From positions 1 through 22,897 of the forward strand of contig CAZVIH010000005.1 in the NCBI GenBank assembly GCA_964627755.1: 22,897 bases of DNA. The letters are read 5' to 3'. The notes under the pieces were generated by a model that was not told where the DNA came from, made no database searches, and worked only from the letters and a program-made list of their open reading frames with translations. A program made the position numbers and the translations under genes. This stretch comes from B10-G9 sp964627755. Lineage in GTDB: Bacteria > Chloroflexota > Anaerolineae > Anaerolineales > UBA11858. Positions 16,120 to 22,897 of this stretch are shown piece by piece. Within the stretch, counting starts at the first letter, position 1; each line of letters opens with the position of its first letter.

Positions 16120-16968
16120 TTAACCACTAGCCTTTAAGGGACGAGTACCTTGAGTCCAATCCGGGTGTCCGAATTGAGAAGATTCCAGCTGGCAGGCATG
16201 ATCTTTTTCATTTGGAGATAAATCTCCTTCAACCAGTTTCAGATTCAGGACTCGAGAAAAACTGTCAACAAAAGTTTTAGCAGCTTGATCCCAGCTGATC
16301 TCAACTTTCAGCACATCATATACAGTGCTTGCCTTTTGCAGCAGCGCCTCGCCGGCCTGGCAGCGCTCAGTATCTGATGAATAACGCAAGGCTTTTGTTA
16401 TGCGTGCCAGATCACCAACAAGAGGCAGACTGCCGTGTTGCAGTAGGCTTATTTTTTTTCGGGCCTGGGCGCTGCCGATGATCTTCTTCCCGGCGGCGGT
16501 GATCTCAAAATCAGAAGGGTTCTCAAAACAGACCGGCTGGTGATGGGCCTCTGGATTTTTCCCTGCATGCACTTCTACGGGCAAACCCATCCTTGATAGG
16601 GCATCGAACAAAGCCCGGGATATTTGCTGGTAGCTGTTCATCAAGTTGCCTGCCAGTCGGGGATCGTTCTTGGGGCCGATCACGGCATAGGTCAGTTCGT
16701 CGATATGAAGTATGGCCCGACCTCCGGTTGGACGTCGGACAACATCCCAGTTGTTGGCAGTGAGCAGACCTAGGTCAATATCAGAATAAGCCTGGCTGTA
16801 ACCCAGTGATAAACAAGGTGGATCCCAGCGGTATAAACGGAGGGTGGGGGGAGCTTCTCCCCGTTCCACCGCTGCCAGGATGGCTGAATCAACGGCCATA
16901 TTCAGTGCGCCCGGTTTAGGATCAGAGAGGATCAGGCGCCAGGTGGTCAGCGGAAAGTTCTCGGTCAT
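16120..16968 (-). CDS. lipM: Lipoate-protein ligase/octanoyltransferase family (LipM-like)
   Basis: The 282-residue protein shows the BPL/LplA fold: TWRLILSDPKPGALNMAVDSAIL at the N-terminus, RLYRWDPPCLSLGYSQ, VRRPTGGRAILHIDELTYAV (RRPTGG 78-83, His88), and the CFENPSDFEI...GKKIIGSAQ segment. The Cys147 in that segment is where LipM octanoyltransferases have their catalytic Cys; ATP-dependent LplA enzymes lack it. LipM moves octanoyl groups from acyl carrier protein onto lipoyl domains for later sulfur insertion. A LipL-type or LplA-type role is possible. It heads an operon with DUF503 and an SDR. A perfect -10 box sits so close to the ATG that the mRNA may be leaderless, and no Shine-Dalgarno is visible. 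Confidence 0.87.
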   Translation of the reverse strand: MTENFPLTTWRLILSDPKPGALNMAVDSAILAAVERGEAPPTLRLYRWDPPCLSLGYSQAYSDIDLGLLTANNWDVVRRPTGGRAILHIDELTYAVIGPKNDPRLAGNLMNSYQQISRALFDALSRMGLPVEVHAGKNPEAHHQPVCFENPSDFEITAAGKKIIGSAQARKKISLLQHGSLPLVGDLARITKALRYSSDTERCQAGEALLQKASTVYDVLKVEISWDQAAKTFVDSFSRVLNLKLVEGDLSPNEKDHACQLESSQFGHPDWTQGTRPLKASG

Positions 16969-16975
16969 AGGGAGA

Positions 16976-16981
16976 ATTATA
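16976..16981 (-). promoter_or_regulatory. -10 box of the lipM-like operon, implying a leaderless mRNA
   Basis: TATAAT reads on the minus strand and ends 7 bases before the A of the start codon (16968), so transcription should begin at or within a base or two of the ATG. The bases between (TCTCCCT) hold no ribosome binding site. There is no good -35 hexamer at 16-18 bp. Confidence 0.45.
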
Positions 16982-17128
16982 GCGTATCTACCCAGAAAGG
17001 CTCTTTTTCTAAGATCTGGGGATCGGATTATTTTTACCGCTGCTGATTAAAAAACAGGCCAGGTGGGGGATTAAGGTCAAAAAAAACTTACTTTTTTGTA
17101 AATATTCCCCTTTAAAGTGGTTTTTTCC

Positions 17129-17157
17129 TTGCAAAAAACAGTAATCTCATATATACT
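17129..17157 (+). promoter_or_regulatory. Sigma70-type promoter of the dcw cluster
   Basis: TTGCAA (17129-17134) and TATACT (17152-17157) are separated by exactly 17 bp, and the first MraZ-type repeat begins at the next base. Transcription should start near 17164, giving a leader of about 75 bases before mraZ. Confidence 0.7.
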
Positions 17158-17193
17158 GTGGGTAAATAGTGGGTGAAAGTGGTAAATAGTGGT
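17158..17193 (+). promoter_or_regulatory. MraZ operator: four GTGG direct repeats
   Basis: GTGGG (17158-17162), GTGGG (17169-17173), GTGGT (17179-17183) and GTGGT (17189-17193) start 11, 10 and 10 bp apart, one helical turn each, separated mostly by (T)AAATA. In other bacteria MraZ binds tandem TGGG-type repeats at one-turn spacing upstream of mraZ and represses the dcw operon. Here the array abuts the -10 box and covers the start of transcription, so bound MraZ should block the promoter. Confidence 0.8.
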
Positions 17194-17213
17194 TCGCCGG
17201 GAAACCGGCGAAC
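17192..17213 (+). promoter_or_regulatory. GNRA-capped hairpin in the mraZ leader
   Basis: GTTCGCCGG (17192-17200) and CCGGCGAAC (17205-17213) form a perfect 9-bp stem closed by a GAAA tetraloop. It is transcribed in the leader, starts inside the last GTGG repeat and ends 9 bases before the GAAGGG ribosome binding site (17223-17228). There is no T-run, so it is not a terminator. Possible roles are mRNA protection or protein binding; these are inferences. Confidence 0.6.
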
Positions 17214-17238
17214 TGTGTTTAAGAAGGGAACCGAACAT

Positions 17239-17667
17239 ATGTTCTTAGGACAATATCGGCACTCTTTAGATGACAAAGGCAGGATGATTGTACCAGCCCG
17301 TTTTCGGGATTTGCTGGAAGGTACGATCTATTTAACCCAGGGTTTTGATCAAAATCTGCGGGTGCTGCCGGAAGCCGCTTTTGTATCCATTTACGAACGG
17401 GTCACTGAGATGAGTTCCACTAATCCTACGGCCCGTCAGCTCCGGCGCCTGATCTTCTCCACTGCTCAACAGGTGGACATAGACAGCAATGGGCGGATCC
17501 TGATTCCCAAATATCTTCGGGATGTCGCCAATTTATCCGCCGAGGCAATCGTTGTGGGAGTAGGAGAAGCTTTGGAAATCTGGTCCCCGGAAGCTTGGGA
17601 TGCCCAGAATCAACTTCTCCAGGATGCCGATTCCAACGCAGAAAGATTCGCTGCTTTGGATATTTAG
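17239..17667 (+). CDS. mraZ: Transcriptional regulator MraZ
   Basis: The 142-residue protein starts at ATG 17239 (MFLGQYRHSLDDKG), ten bases after GAAGGG; a frame extension to 17173 would translate the operator and is rejected. It has two SpoVT-AbrB-type DNA-binding repeats, DDKGRMIVPARFRD (11-24) and DSNGRILIPKYLRD (82-95), the pattern of MraZ. MraZ forms ring-like oligomers and binds tandem repeats in front of its own gene, repressing the division and wall cluster. The matching four-repeat array lies directly upstream. It is followed 8 bp later by rsmH. Confidence 0.96.
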   Translation: MFLGQYRHSLDDKGRMIVPARFRDLLEGTIYLTQGFDQNLRVLPEAAFVSIYERVTEMSSTNPTARQLRRLIFSTAQQVDIDSNGRILIPKYLRDVANLSAEAIVVGVGEALEIWSPEAWDAQNQLLQDADSNAERFAALDI

Positions 17668-17675
17668 GATATCCA

Positions 17676-18593
17676 ATGCAGCATATACCCGTCCTTTTCC
17701 AGGAAGTATTAGATGTCTTAAGTCCGGTCTCTGGCGGTTTGTATGTAGATGGCACTATAGGGGCAGGAGGGCACAGTCGGGGAATTTTGGAAAGAAGTTC
17801 TCCGGACGGGAAATTGATAGGCTTCGACCGGGATCCGGCAGCGCTGGCCCTGGCAAAAAGTAATCTAGCCGAGTTTTCCGACCGAGTTACATTAATACAT
17901 GGTTCTTATCATGAGTTGGTTTCGCACCTTAACAACAGAAATTGGCATACCGTCGATGGCATATTGATAGATCTGGGTCTGTCGTCCATGCAGATGGATT
18001 CGCCGGAAAGGGGATTTTCTTTCCGATATGACGCTCCTCTGGACATGCGATTTGATCCTGATCAATCATTTTCAGCATCTGATCTGGTTAATGAATTCTC
18101 CAGGGAAGAATTAGCCGAAATCATCTTCACTTATGGGGAAGAAAAATTTTCCAGGAGAATTGCCGATGCAATCATTGCGAACCGCCCTCTTAGGACGACA
18201 AAGGAATTAGCAGAATTAATTAAAAGCGTTGTTCCTCACACTAAATCAAAGATACATCCTGCGACACGTACTTTCCAGGCGCTGAGAATCGTCGTAAATA
18301 ATGAACTGAATGCTCTTGAGGCATTTTTACCCGCGGCGCTGGAAGTATTAAAACCAGGAGGGCGGTTGGCAGTCATTGCGTTCCATTCATTGGAAGATCG
18401 GATCGTAAAAGTTTATTTTCGTCAGGAAAGCAGAGGTTGTATTTGCCCACCAGAGATCCCGATTTGTGTGTGTGAGCATAAGGCTAGGATCAAAGAGATT
18501 TCTCGGCGTCCAATCCGCCCCGGGGATCACGAAATTGATCAAAATCCTCGGGCTAGAAGCGCCAAACTGCGAGCAGCAGAAAAAATTTTTTAG
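17676..18593 (+). CDS. rsmH: 16S rRNA (cytosine(1402)-N(4))-methyltransferase RsmH
   Basis: The 305-residue enzyme starts at ATG 17676 (MQHIPVLFQEVLDVL); an earlier frame start at 17595 lies within mraZ and is rejected. The SAM-binding motif VDGTIGAGGHS, the acidic GFDRDP loop, LIDLGLSSMQMDSPERGFSF, RTFQALRIVVNNEL, LKPGGRLAVIAFHSLEDRIVK and the C-terminal ARSAKLRAAEK are hallmarks of RsmH (MraW). It methylates N4 of C1402 in 16S rRNA, using S-adenosylmethionine, to tune the P site. The AGGAT site overlaps the mraZ stop, so the two are likely coupled. Confidence 0.97.
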   Translation: MQHIPVLFQEVLDVLSPVSGGLYVDGTIGAGGHSRGILERSSPDGKLIGFDRDPAALALAKSNLAEFSDRVTLIHGSYHELVSHLNNRNWHTVDGILIDLGLSSMQMDSPERGFSFRYDAPLDMRFDPDQSFSASDLVNEFSREELAEIIFTYGEEKFSRRIADAIIANRPLRTTKELAELIKSVVPHTKSKIHPATRTFQALRIVVNNELNALEAFLPAALEVLKPGGRLAVIAFHSLEDRIVKVYFRQESRGCICPPEIPICVCEHKARIKEISRRPIRPGDHEIDQNPRARSAKLRAAEKIF

Positions 18594-18668
18594 ATTGAGT
18601 GGCACAGGGCTTGCAATTAAATAAGGAAACTAAGTAATCGCAGAGAGGAAATCAACCCAGAAAATATT

Positions 18669-19136
18669 ATGAAAGAATCCTTGAGCCAGGCCTACTCGAA
18701 TTCACCACGGCGTCAAAAACTCCAGATCATCGGCAGCGTTTTCATGGCGATTGTGATCGCTGCGGTTATGTTGATCCTTTACCTGGTTGTTTCAGCCAGG
18801 GCGGTTTCCATGGGAAGGCAGCTGCAGCAGGCCAAAGATCAAATTGATCTGCTGGTTTATCAAGGTGTGAATTACCGTAACCAGATAGCTCAACAGTCAC
18901 GTTTTGATGTGATGGAAGAAAAAGCCAAAGAACTGGGCTTTCGAGCTCCTTATCCCGGGGAGGTTTTTTACGTACCGGTTCCGGGATACAAACAGGGACC
19001 AGAGACCCATGTTGAGATCCAGCAGGATACTCAGACAGCGGTTATCAATGTAAATTTGTTGGAATATCATCAAAGTTTGATTGATTGGGTAGGGGAACAG
19101 ATGAATAATATTCTGCGCCCCTTCGAGGGTTTATGA
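18669..19136 (+). CDS. FtsL/DivIC-like septum protein (single-pass, coiled coil)
   Basis: The 155-residue protein has a basic N-terminus (PRRQKLQ), one membrane helix (about 23-44, FMAIVIAAVMLILYLVV), and then a probable coiled coil (about 45-90, MGRQLQQAKDQIDLL...ELGF). This plan and its place between rsmH and ftsI match FtsL, which links the divisome membrane proteins. Sequence identity with FtsL is always low, so the call rests on position and topology. The C-terminal tail of about 60 residues (YPGEVFYVPVPGYKQG onward) is longer than in most FtsL proteins. Its stop overlaps the ftsI start by 4 bp (ATGA). The start ATG 18669 has no close Shine-Dalgarno; GAGAGGAAA lies about 17 bp upstream. 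Confidence 0.75.
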   Translation: MKESLSQAYSNSPRRQKLQIIGSVFMAIVIAAVMLILYLVVSARAVSMGRQLQQAKDQIDLLVYQGVNYRNQIAQQSRFDVMEEKAKELGFRAPYPGEVFYVPVPGYKQGPETHVEIQQDTQTAVINVNLLEYHQSLIDWVGEQMNNILRPFEGL

Positions 19137-20974
19137 ATGAGAAGAACACTTACAACTGGCGTTTTATAACCATGGCGGTGTTATTTAGCCTTTTTGGGTT
19201 AGCTATCATCGCTCAGATGGTACGCATTCAGTTGACGGTCAACGGCGGTGATCTGCCAAGTTCCAGTTTATTGGGACAATGGGAGACAGCAGCTTCTCGG
19301 CGGGGTTTGATCCTGGATCGCAATGGCCATTTATTGGCTGGGAATCAGACAGTTTATGCGGTGGATGTCAATTTCAGTGATTTTTCTCAGCCAGGTGAGA
19401 TTGAAGAAGTAAAAATGTTGGCCGACCTGGCAATTGAAGTATTTGGGATAAATAATCAGTATTTGCTGGATTTCCTGCAACGGGAACCCCGGCCTCTGAC
19501 TAAAAATATCACTGTTGAGCGTTTCGCCTCCCAAGAGGATCTGCTCAAATACCTGGCTCTTGTAGAGGATTATTACGCAGGGATTCCGCGAGAGCTGGTT
19601 GATGGTGAGTCTACTGAGGAATTTGTCATCTCACTTGAGGAAAAAGTTGAGGTGATAGATTGTTCCCATTTAATCCGGGTGAGCTGTACTCCTCACTTGA
19701 TTCGATCCTACCCGGAAAAGAAGTTAGCGTCAAATATCATTGGATTTGTGATGAGAGATACCAAACAGGGTCAGTTGGGCATAGAAGAAAAATACGATTC
19801 TACACTGTTCGGCAATGACCGAACCCTGTGGGCGTTGTGGGATCCCCATAAAGCTGATCAGGCTCCGGATCCGGACAATGGTGCCAATATCGTCCTGACG
19901 ATTGACAGTGTCTTCCAGGCTGATGTTGAAAACATCCTTGATAAAACCATTAAGAAAACCGGCGCAGTGGCGGGTACCGTGATTGTGATGAACCCTCAAA
20001 ATGGGGAAATTCTGGCCATGGCATCATCCCCGCGGGCAGATATTAATCAGTATTGGTCTGAGGAGTACCTTGATATTATCAACAACCATGAGAATGTATT
20101 TAACTATGCCATCAGATCTTATGAACCGGGTTCGGTTGTGAAAGTGTTGACCATGGCAGCCGCCCTGGATGCGGGGGTGGTAGAACCTAACACCGAATTC
20201 ATTGATGAAGGTCAGATCGAAATTGGTGGTGTGACTATCAAGAACTGGAATGAAAAAGCTTGGGGCCCCCAGAATATGACCTCCTGCCTGCAGAATTCTC
20301 TGAATGTTTGCCTGGCCTGGGTAGCAACCGAGCTGGAGTCTGAGCGTTTTTATAACTACTTCCAGGATTTTGGTTTTGGTCAGATGACCGGAATTGAACT
20401 TTCAGGAGAATCCCCCGGTCTGGTTAAAAGTTATTGGAGTCCGGATTATACTCGTTCCGAATTGGGAACCAACGCTTTTGGACAGGGCATTGAGATCACA
20501 CCTATTCAGATGGTGAAGGCGATTTCCGCCATTGCCAATAATGGCGAAATGGTAGCTCCGCGTATCATTCACTCCATTGTAGATGATGGATACAGATATA
20601 CACCTCCAAAAACCGTGGTAGGCCACCCAATCACTGCTGAAACTGCCCGGACATTAACCGATATGCTTCAGGAATCCCTCCAGAATGAATCCTCCCTGGC
20701 ACTGGTCCCGGGGTACAGTCTGGCAGGAAAAACAGGTACGGCTGAAATATATGTACCCGGACAGGGATATAAAAGCACAGCCACGAACACTTCATTTGTT
20801 GGTTGGGGACCTGTTGATGATCCCCAATTTCTGGTTTATGTTTGGATTTCCAAACCATCCGCATCTATTTGGGGTTCGGAGATCGCAGCGCCGGTATTCA
20901 AAAAAGTTGTAGAGAAACTGGTCATTCACCTGGGCATTCCACCGGATGCAGTCAGGGTGGCCTTAGAGGAATAA
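19133..20974 (+). CDS. ftsI: Septal peptidoglycan transpeptidase FtsI (class B penicillin-binding protein)
   Basis: The 613-residue protein has one N-terminal membrane helix (about 12-31), the dimerisation/pedestal motif RRGLILDRNGHLLA (56-69), and a transpeptidase domain (about 250-600) with SxxK as Ser334-Val-Val-Lys337 in YEPGSVVKV, SxN as Ser389-Leu-Asn391, and KTG at 533-535 in AGKTGTAEIY. It cross-links septal wall with FtsW in the divisome. No PASTA domains follow. The start overlaps the ftsL-like stop by 4 bp. Downstream, murF begins 4 bp after the stop. Confidence 0.94.
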   Translation: MNEKNTYNWRFITMAVLFSLFGLAIIAQMVRIQLTVNGGDLPSSSLLGQWETAASRRGLILDRNGHLLAGNQTVYAVDVNFSDFSQPGEIEEVKMLADLAIEVFGINNQYLLDFLQREPRPLTKNITVERFASQEDLLKYLALVEDYYAGIPRELVDGESTEEFVISLEEKVEVIDCSHLIRVSCTPHLIRSYPEKKLASNIIGFVMRDTKQGQLGIEEKYDSTLFGNDRTLWALWDPHKADQAPDPDNGANIVLTIDSVFQADVENILDKTIKKTGAVAGTVIVMNPQNGEILAMASSPRADINQYWSEEYLDIINNHENVFNYAIRSYEPGSVVKVLTMAAALDAGVVEPNTEFIDEGQIEIGGVTIKNWNEKAWGPQNMTSCLQNSLNVCLAWVATELESERFYNYFQDFGFGQMTGIELSGESPGLVKSYWSPDYTRSELGTNAFGQGIEITPIQMVKAISAIANNGEMVAPRIIHSIVDDGYRYTPPKTVVGHPITAETARTLTDMLQESLQNESSLALVPGYSLAGKTGTAEIYVPGQGYKSTATNTSFVGWGPVDDPQFLVYVWISKPSASIWGSEIAAPVFKKVVEKLVIHLGIPPDAVRVALEE

Positions 20975-20978
20975 ATTG

Positions 20979-22403
20979 ATGATTACTTTGGGTGTTGTAC
21001 TTGAAGTATTGACAGGAAAAATGCCCCACTGGGCGGAAGATCTGATCATTGCCGATGTGGGGATTGATTCCCGCACCCTGATTCCAGGGTCGATGTTCGT
21101 CGCTTTGAAAGGTGAATCTGCTGATGGTCATGATTTTGTCAGACATGCTTTCGAAAACGGCGCTTCATTTGCCTTGATCAACAAAACGGTTGATCCAGAG
21201 ATCCGGGTCATTGATTGCCGGATGGGGTCGGACCTTGATCTGGATCAGCAAGTTGAAATGCCGTTTTGCCTCATGGTCGATGATGCACTGGAAACACTTC
21301 AGCGAGTGGCTGGAGAATGGCGAAAACGACTGGACCTGCGGGTTATCGGTATCACAGGAAGTGTTGGTAAATCCACCACGAAGGAACTTACCACAACGGT
21401 ATTAAAACAGCGCTATCGCACCTTAAAAAATCCGGGCAATTTGAATAATGAGATTGGTTTGCCGATGACCCTCTGGCGCTTAAGTGAAGGATATCAACGA
21501 GCAGTACTCGAAATGGGTTTTTATGTGCCGGGAGAGATTAAATTCCTGTGCGAATTGGCCCAACCCTCGGTAGGTGTATTGACTACGATTGGAACTGTGC
21601 ATGCCGAGCGGGCGGGTTCCCAGGATGAAATTGCCCGTGGAAAATCGGAATTGGTCCAGGCATTGCCGCCGGGGCCTGAAGGCGTCGCGATCCTTAATTA
21701 TGACGATGAACGAGTCCGTTTAATGGCGAACCAGACTCAGGCAAGGGTTTTTTATTATGGATTAAGTCCAGAAGCTGATCTTTGGGCTGATGAGGTAGAA
21801 GGTTTGGGTTTAGATGGCATTAAATTCAGGCTTCATTACCAGGGAGACAACATCTATCTGAAAGTTCCCCTGATTGGCAGGCATTCTGTACATACGGTAC
21901 TGAGAGCTGCGGCCGTAGGGTTGGTGGAAGGATTGTCCTGGGATGAGATAGGACGTGGATTACGTTCAGAACATACTCATCTGCGGTTGGTAGCAGTCCG
22001 GTCCTCTTGTGGAGCCTTGATCCTGGATGACACCTACAATGCATCTCCAAAATCGATGCTCGCAGACCTCAATTTGCTGGAAGAGATGGATGGCCGCAAG
22101 ATTGCCGTTCTGGGAGATATGCTGGAATTGGGCCGTTATGAACACCAGGGTCATCGAAAAGTTGGGATTCGGGCGGCAGAAGTGGCAGATGTTCTGGTAA
22201 CAGTAGGCAAGAAGGCAGAGATCATTGCCAGAGCAGCGGCAGAAAACAAACTGGAACAAAATAGAATTCATTCATTTGCTGAGAGTACCGATGCGGTTGT
22301 CTTTTTAAATGAGTTTTTACAGCAAAACGATGTCGTCTTAGTAAAAGGATCGCGAGGTATGCGGATGGATAAAATAGTAGCCGCTCTGGAGGTAGGATCA
22401 TGA
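20979..22403 (+). CDS. murF: UDP-N-acetylmuramoyl-tripeptide--D-alanyl-D-alanine ligase
   Basis: The 474-residue Mur ligase starts at ATG 20979, eight bases after AGAGGA; the TTG at 20976 is also possible. The N-terminal domain carries VGIDSRTLIPGSMFVALKGESADGHDF, the ATP loop is GITGSVGKSTT (about 124-134), followed by the MurF-type NPGNLNNEIGLPMTLW, MGFYVPGEI, and TIGTVHAERAGS. The C-terminal domain includes LDDTYNASPKSM and AVLGDMLELG. It adds D-Ala-D-Ala to the UDP-MurNAc-tripeptide in the cytoplasm. Its 3' end overlaps mraY by 4 bp. murE, normally just upstream, is absent here. Confidence 0.96.
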   Translation: MITLGVVLEVLTGKMPHWAEDLIIADVGIDSRTLIPGSMFVALKGESADGHDFVRHAFENGASFALINKTVDPEIRVIDCRMGSDLDLDQQVEMPFCLMVDDALETLQRVAGEWRKRLDLRVIGITGSVGKSTTKELTTTVLKQRYRTLKNPGNLNNEIGLPMTLWRLSEGYQRAVLEMGFYVPGEIKFLCELAQPSVGVLTTIGTVHAERAGSQDEIARGKSELVQALPPGPEGVAILNYDDERVRLMANQTQARVFYYGLSPEADLWADEVEGLGLDGIKFRLHYQGDNIYLKVPLIGRHSVHTVLRAAAVGLVEGLSWDEIGRGLRSEHTHLRLVAVRSSCGALILDDTYNASPKSMLADLNLLEEMDGRKIAVLGDMLELGRYEHQGHRKVGIRAAEVADVLVTVGKKAEIIARAAAENKLEQNRIHSFAESTDAVVFLNEFLQQNDVVLVKGSRGMRMDKIVAALEVGS

Positions 22404-22897
22404 GTAATACCTCGATGGCTCTGGCACTTTCAGCTTTCTCTTTCTTATTAACTTTGATTTGGGGCCAACCTCTGCTCAGAGTTTTAAGGATGCTGAAAAT
22501 TGGTGAGCATATCCGGTTTGACGGACCTAAAAGTCATCTATCGAAATTGGGCACTCCCACCATGGGAGGTGTTTTGATCCTGTTCCCGGTGGCCTTATTG
22601 ACCGTCCTGTTCAACGCGGTGAAAGTATTGGGTGTATCGATCTTCGGTAACTCAACTCTGGTTCCATTGGTCGTATTTGCAGCTTTTGCCCTGATTGGCT
22701 CCATTGACGATTGGATCAGTTTGAGGGAAATTCGGGATGGAGATGGACTCTCTGCCCTGACCAAACTGATTCTGCAGTTAGTGGTATCAATTGCCACAGT
22801 TTTAGTACTGCGGTTGTTGCTGGATGTTCCTGAGCTATATATCCCGGGTTTGGACTTTGAGATCCGGTTGGGATTCTGGTATTACCCAATTGCTGTG
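22400..22897 (+). CDS. mraY: Phospho-N-acetylmuramoyl-pentapeptide-transferase MraY, 5' part
   Basis: The first 166 codons are present and the gene runs off the window. The N-terminus has a membrane helix, then the MraY signatures IRFDGPKSHLSKLGTPTMGG (37-56) and the Asp-rich GSIDDWISL (about 94-102, DD being catalytic-site acids). MraY makes lipid I from UDP-MurNAc-pentapeptide and undecaprenyl phosphate at the membrane. The ATG overlaps the murF stop (ATGA), with GGAGGTAGGATC upstream. The expected full length is about 320-360 residues. Confidence 0.97.
   Translation, partial: MSNTSMALALSAFSFLLTLIWGQPLLRVLRMLKIGEHIRFDGPKSHLSKLGTPTMGGVLILFPVALLTVLFNAVKVLGVSIFGNSTLVPLVVFAAFALIGSIDDWISLREIRDGDGLSALTKLILQLVVSIATVLVLRLLLDVPELYIPGLDFEIRLGFWYYPIAV

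Noticed and set aside
17173..17238. N-terminal extension of MraZ to a GTG at 17173
   Set aside because: It would translate the operator repeats and the leader hairpin; MFLGQYRHSLDDKG is the normal MraZ start.

Overview
The window looks like chromosomal DNA of a Chloroflexota bacterium, probably class Anaerolineae. I infer this from the lipoprotein-rich gene content, a carbohydrate-type binding protein with a long Glu/Pro/Val linker after its lipid anchor, selenium-molybdenum hydroxylase maturation genes, and an mraZ-headed division cluster. No 16S or other taxonomic marker is present, so the placement is only moderately sure. I found no insertion sequence, phage gene, CRISPR array, tRNA or rRNA.

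Layout. (1) Positions 1-2361, plus strand: the 3' end of a rhodanese-domain protein, a 302-bp gap with two hairpins, and a secreted lipoprotein of the beta-lactamase-like serine hydrolase family. (2) 2406-3677, minus: an alkaline-phosphatase-superfamily phosphodiesterase, divergent from (3) 3888-7928, plus: a carbohydrate-type ABC importer with two permeases and a lipoprotein binding protein but no ATPase. The first permease carries an extra membrane block of about 230 residues. A perfect bidirectional terminator closes the unit. (4) 8041-11490, minus: a large multidomain lipoprotein ending in an endonuclease/exonuclease/phosphatase domain. (5) 11681-13806, plus: yqeB overlapping a yqeC-mocA fusion, part of the pathway for the labile selenium-containing Mo cofactor of molybdenum hydroxylases. 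(6) 13954-14927, plus: thpR (RNA 2',3'-cyclic phosphodiesterase) and rsfS (ribosome silencing factor), the latter apparently starting at CTG. (7) 15034-16968, minus: a tight lipoyl/octanoyl transferase - DUF503 - short-chain dehydrogenase operon whose promoter suggests a leaderless mRNA. (8) 17239-22897, plus: the division and cell wall (dcw) cluster mraZ-rsmH-ftsL-like-ftsI-murF-mraY, with mraY cut by the window edge.

How they work together. The dcw genes are nearly contiguous (8-bp gap, 75-bp gap, ATGA overlap, 4-bp gap, ATGA overlap). They are preceded by a sigma70-type promoter that runs straight into four GTGG repeats at 10-11 bp spacing, the expected MraZ autoregulatory operator, and then by a GNRA-capped hairpin in the leader. 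murE is not at its usual place between ftsI and murF. YqeB, YqeC and MocA act together in cofactor maturation. The LplA-family transferase, DUF503 and dehydrogenase genes are co-transcribed with no obvious common pathway.

No wholly new multi-gene system is evident. The observations most worth checking are the enlarged permease, the CTG start of rsfS, the structured mraZ leader, the leaderless lipM-like gene, the YqeC-MocA fusion, and the dehydrogenase lacking the YxxxK catalytic pair.
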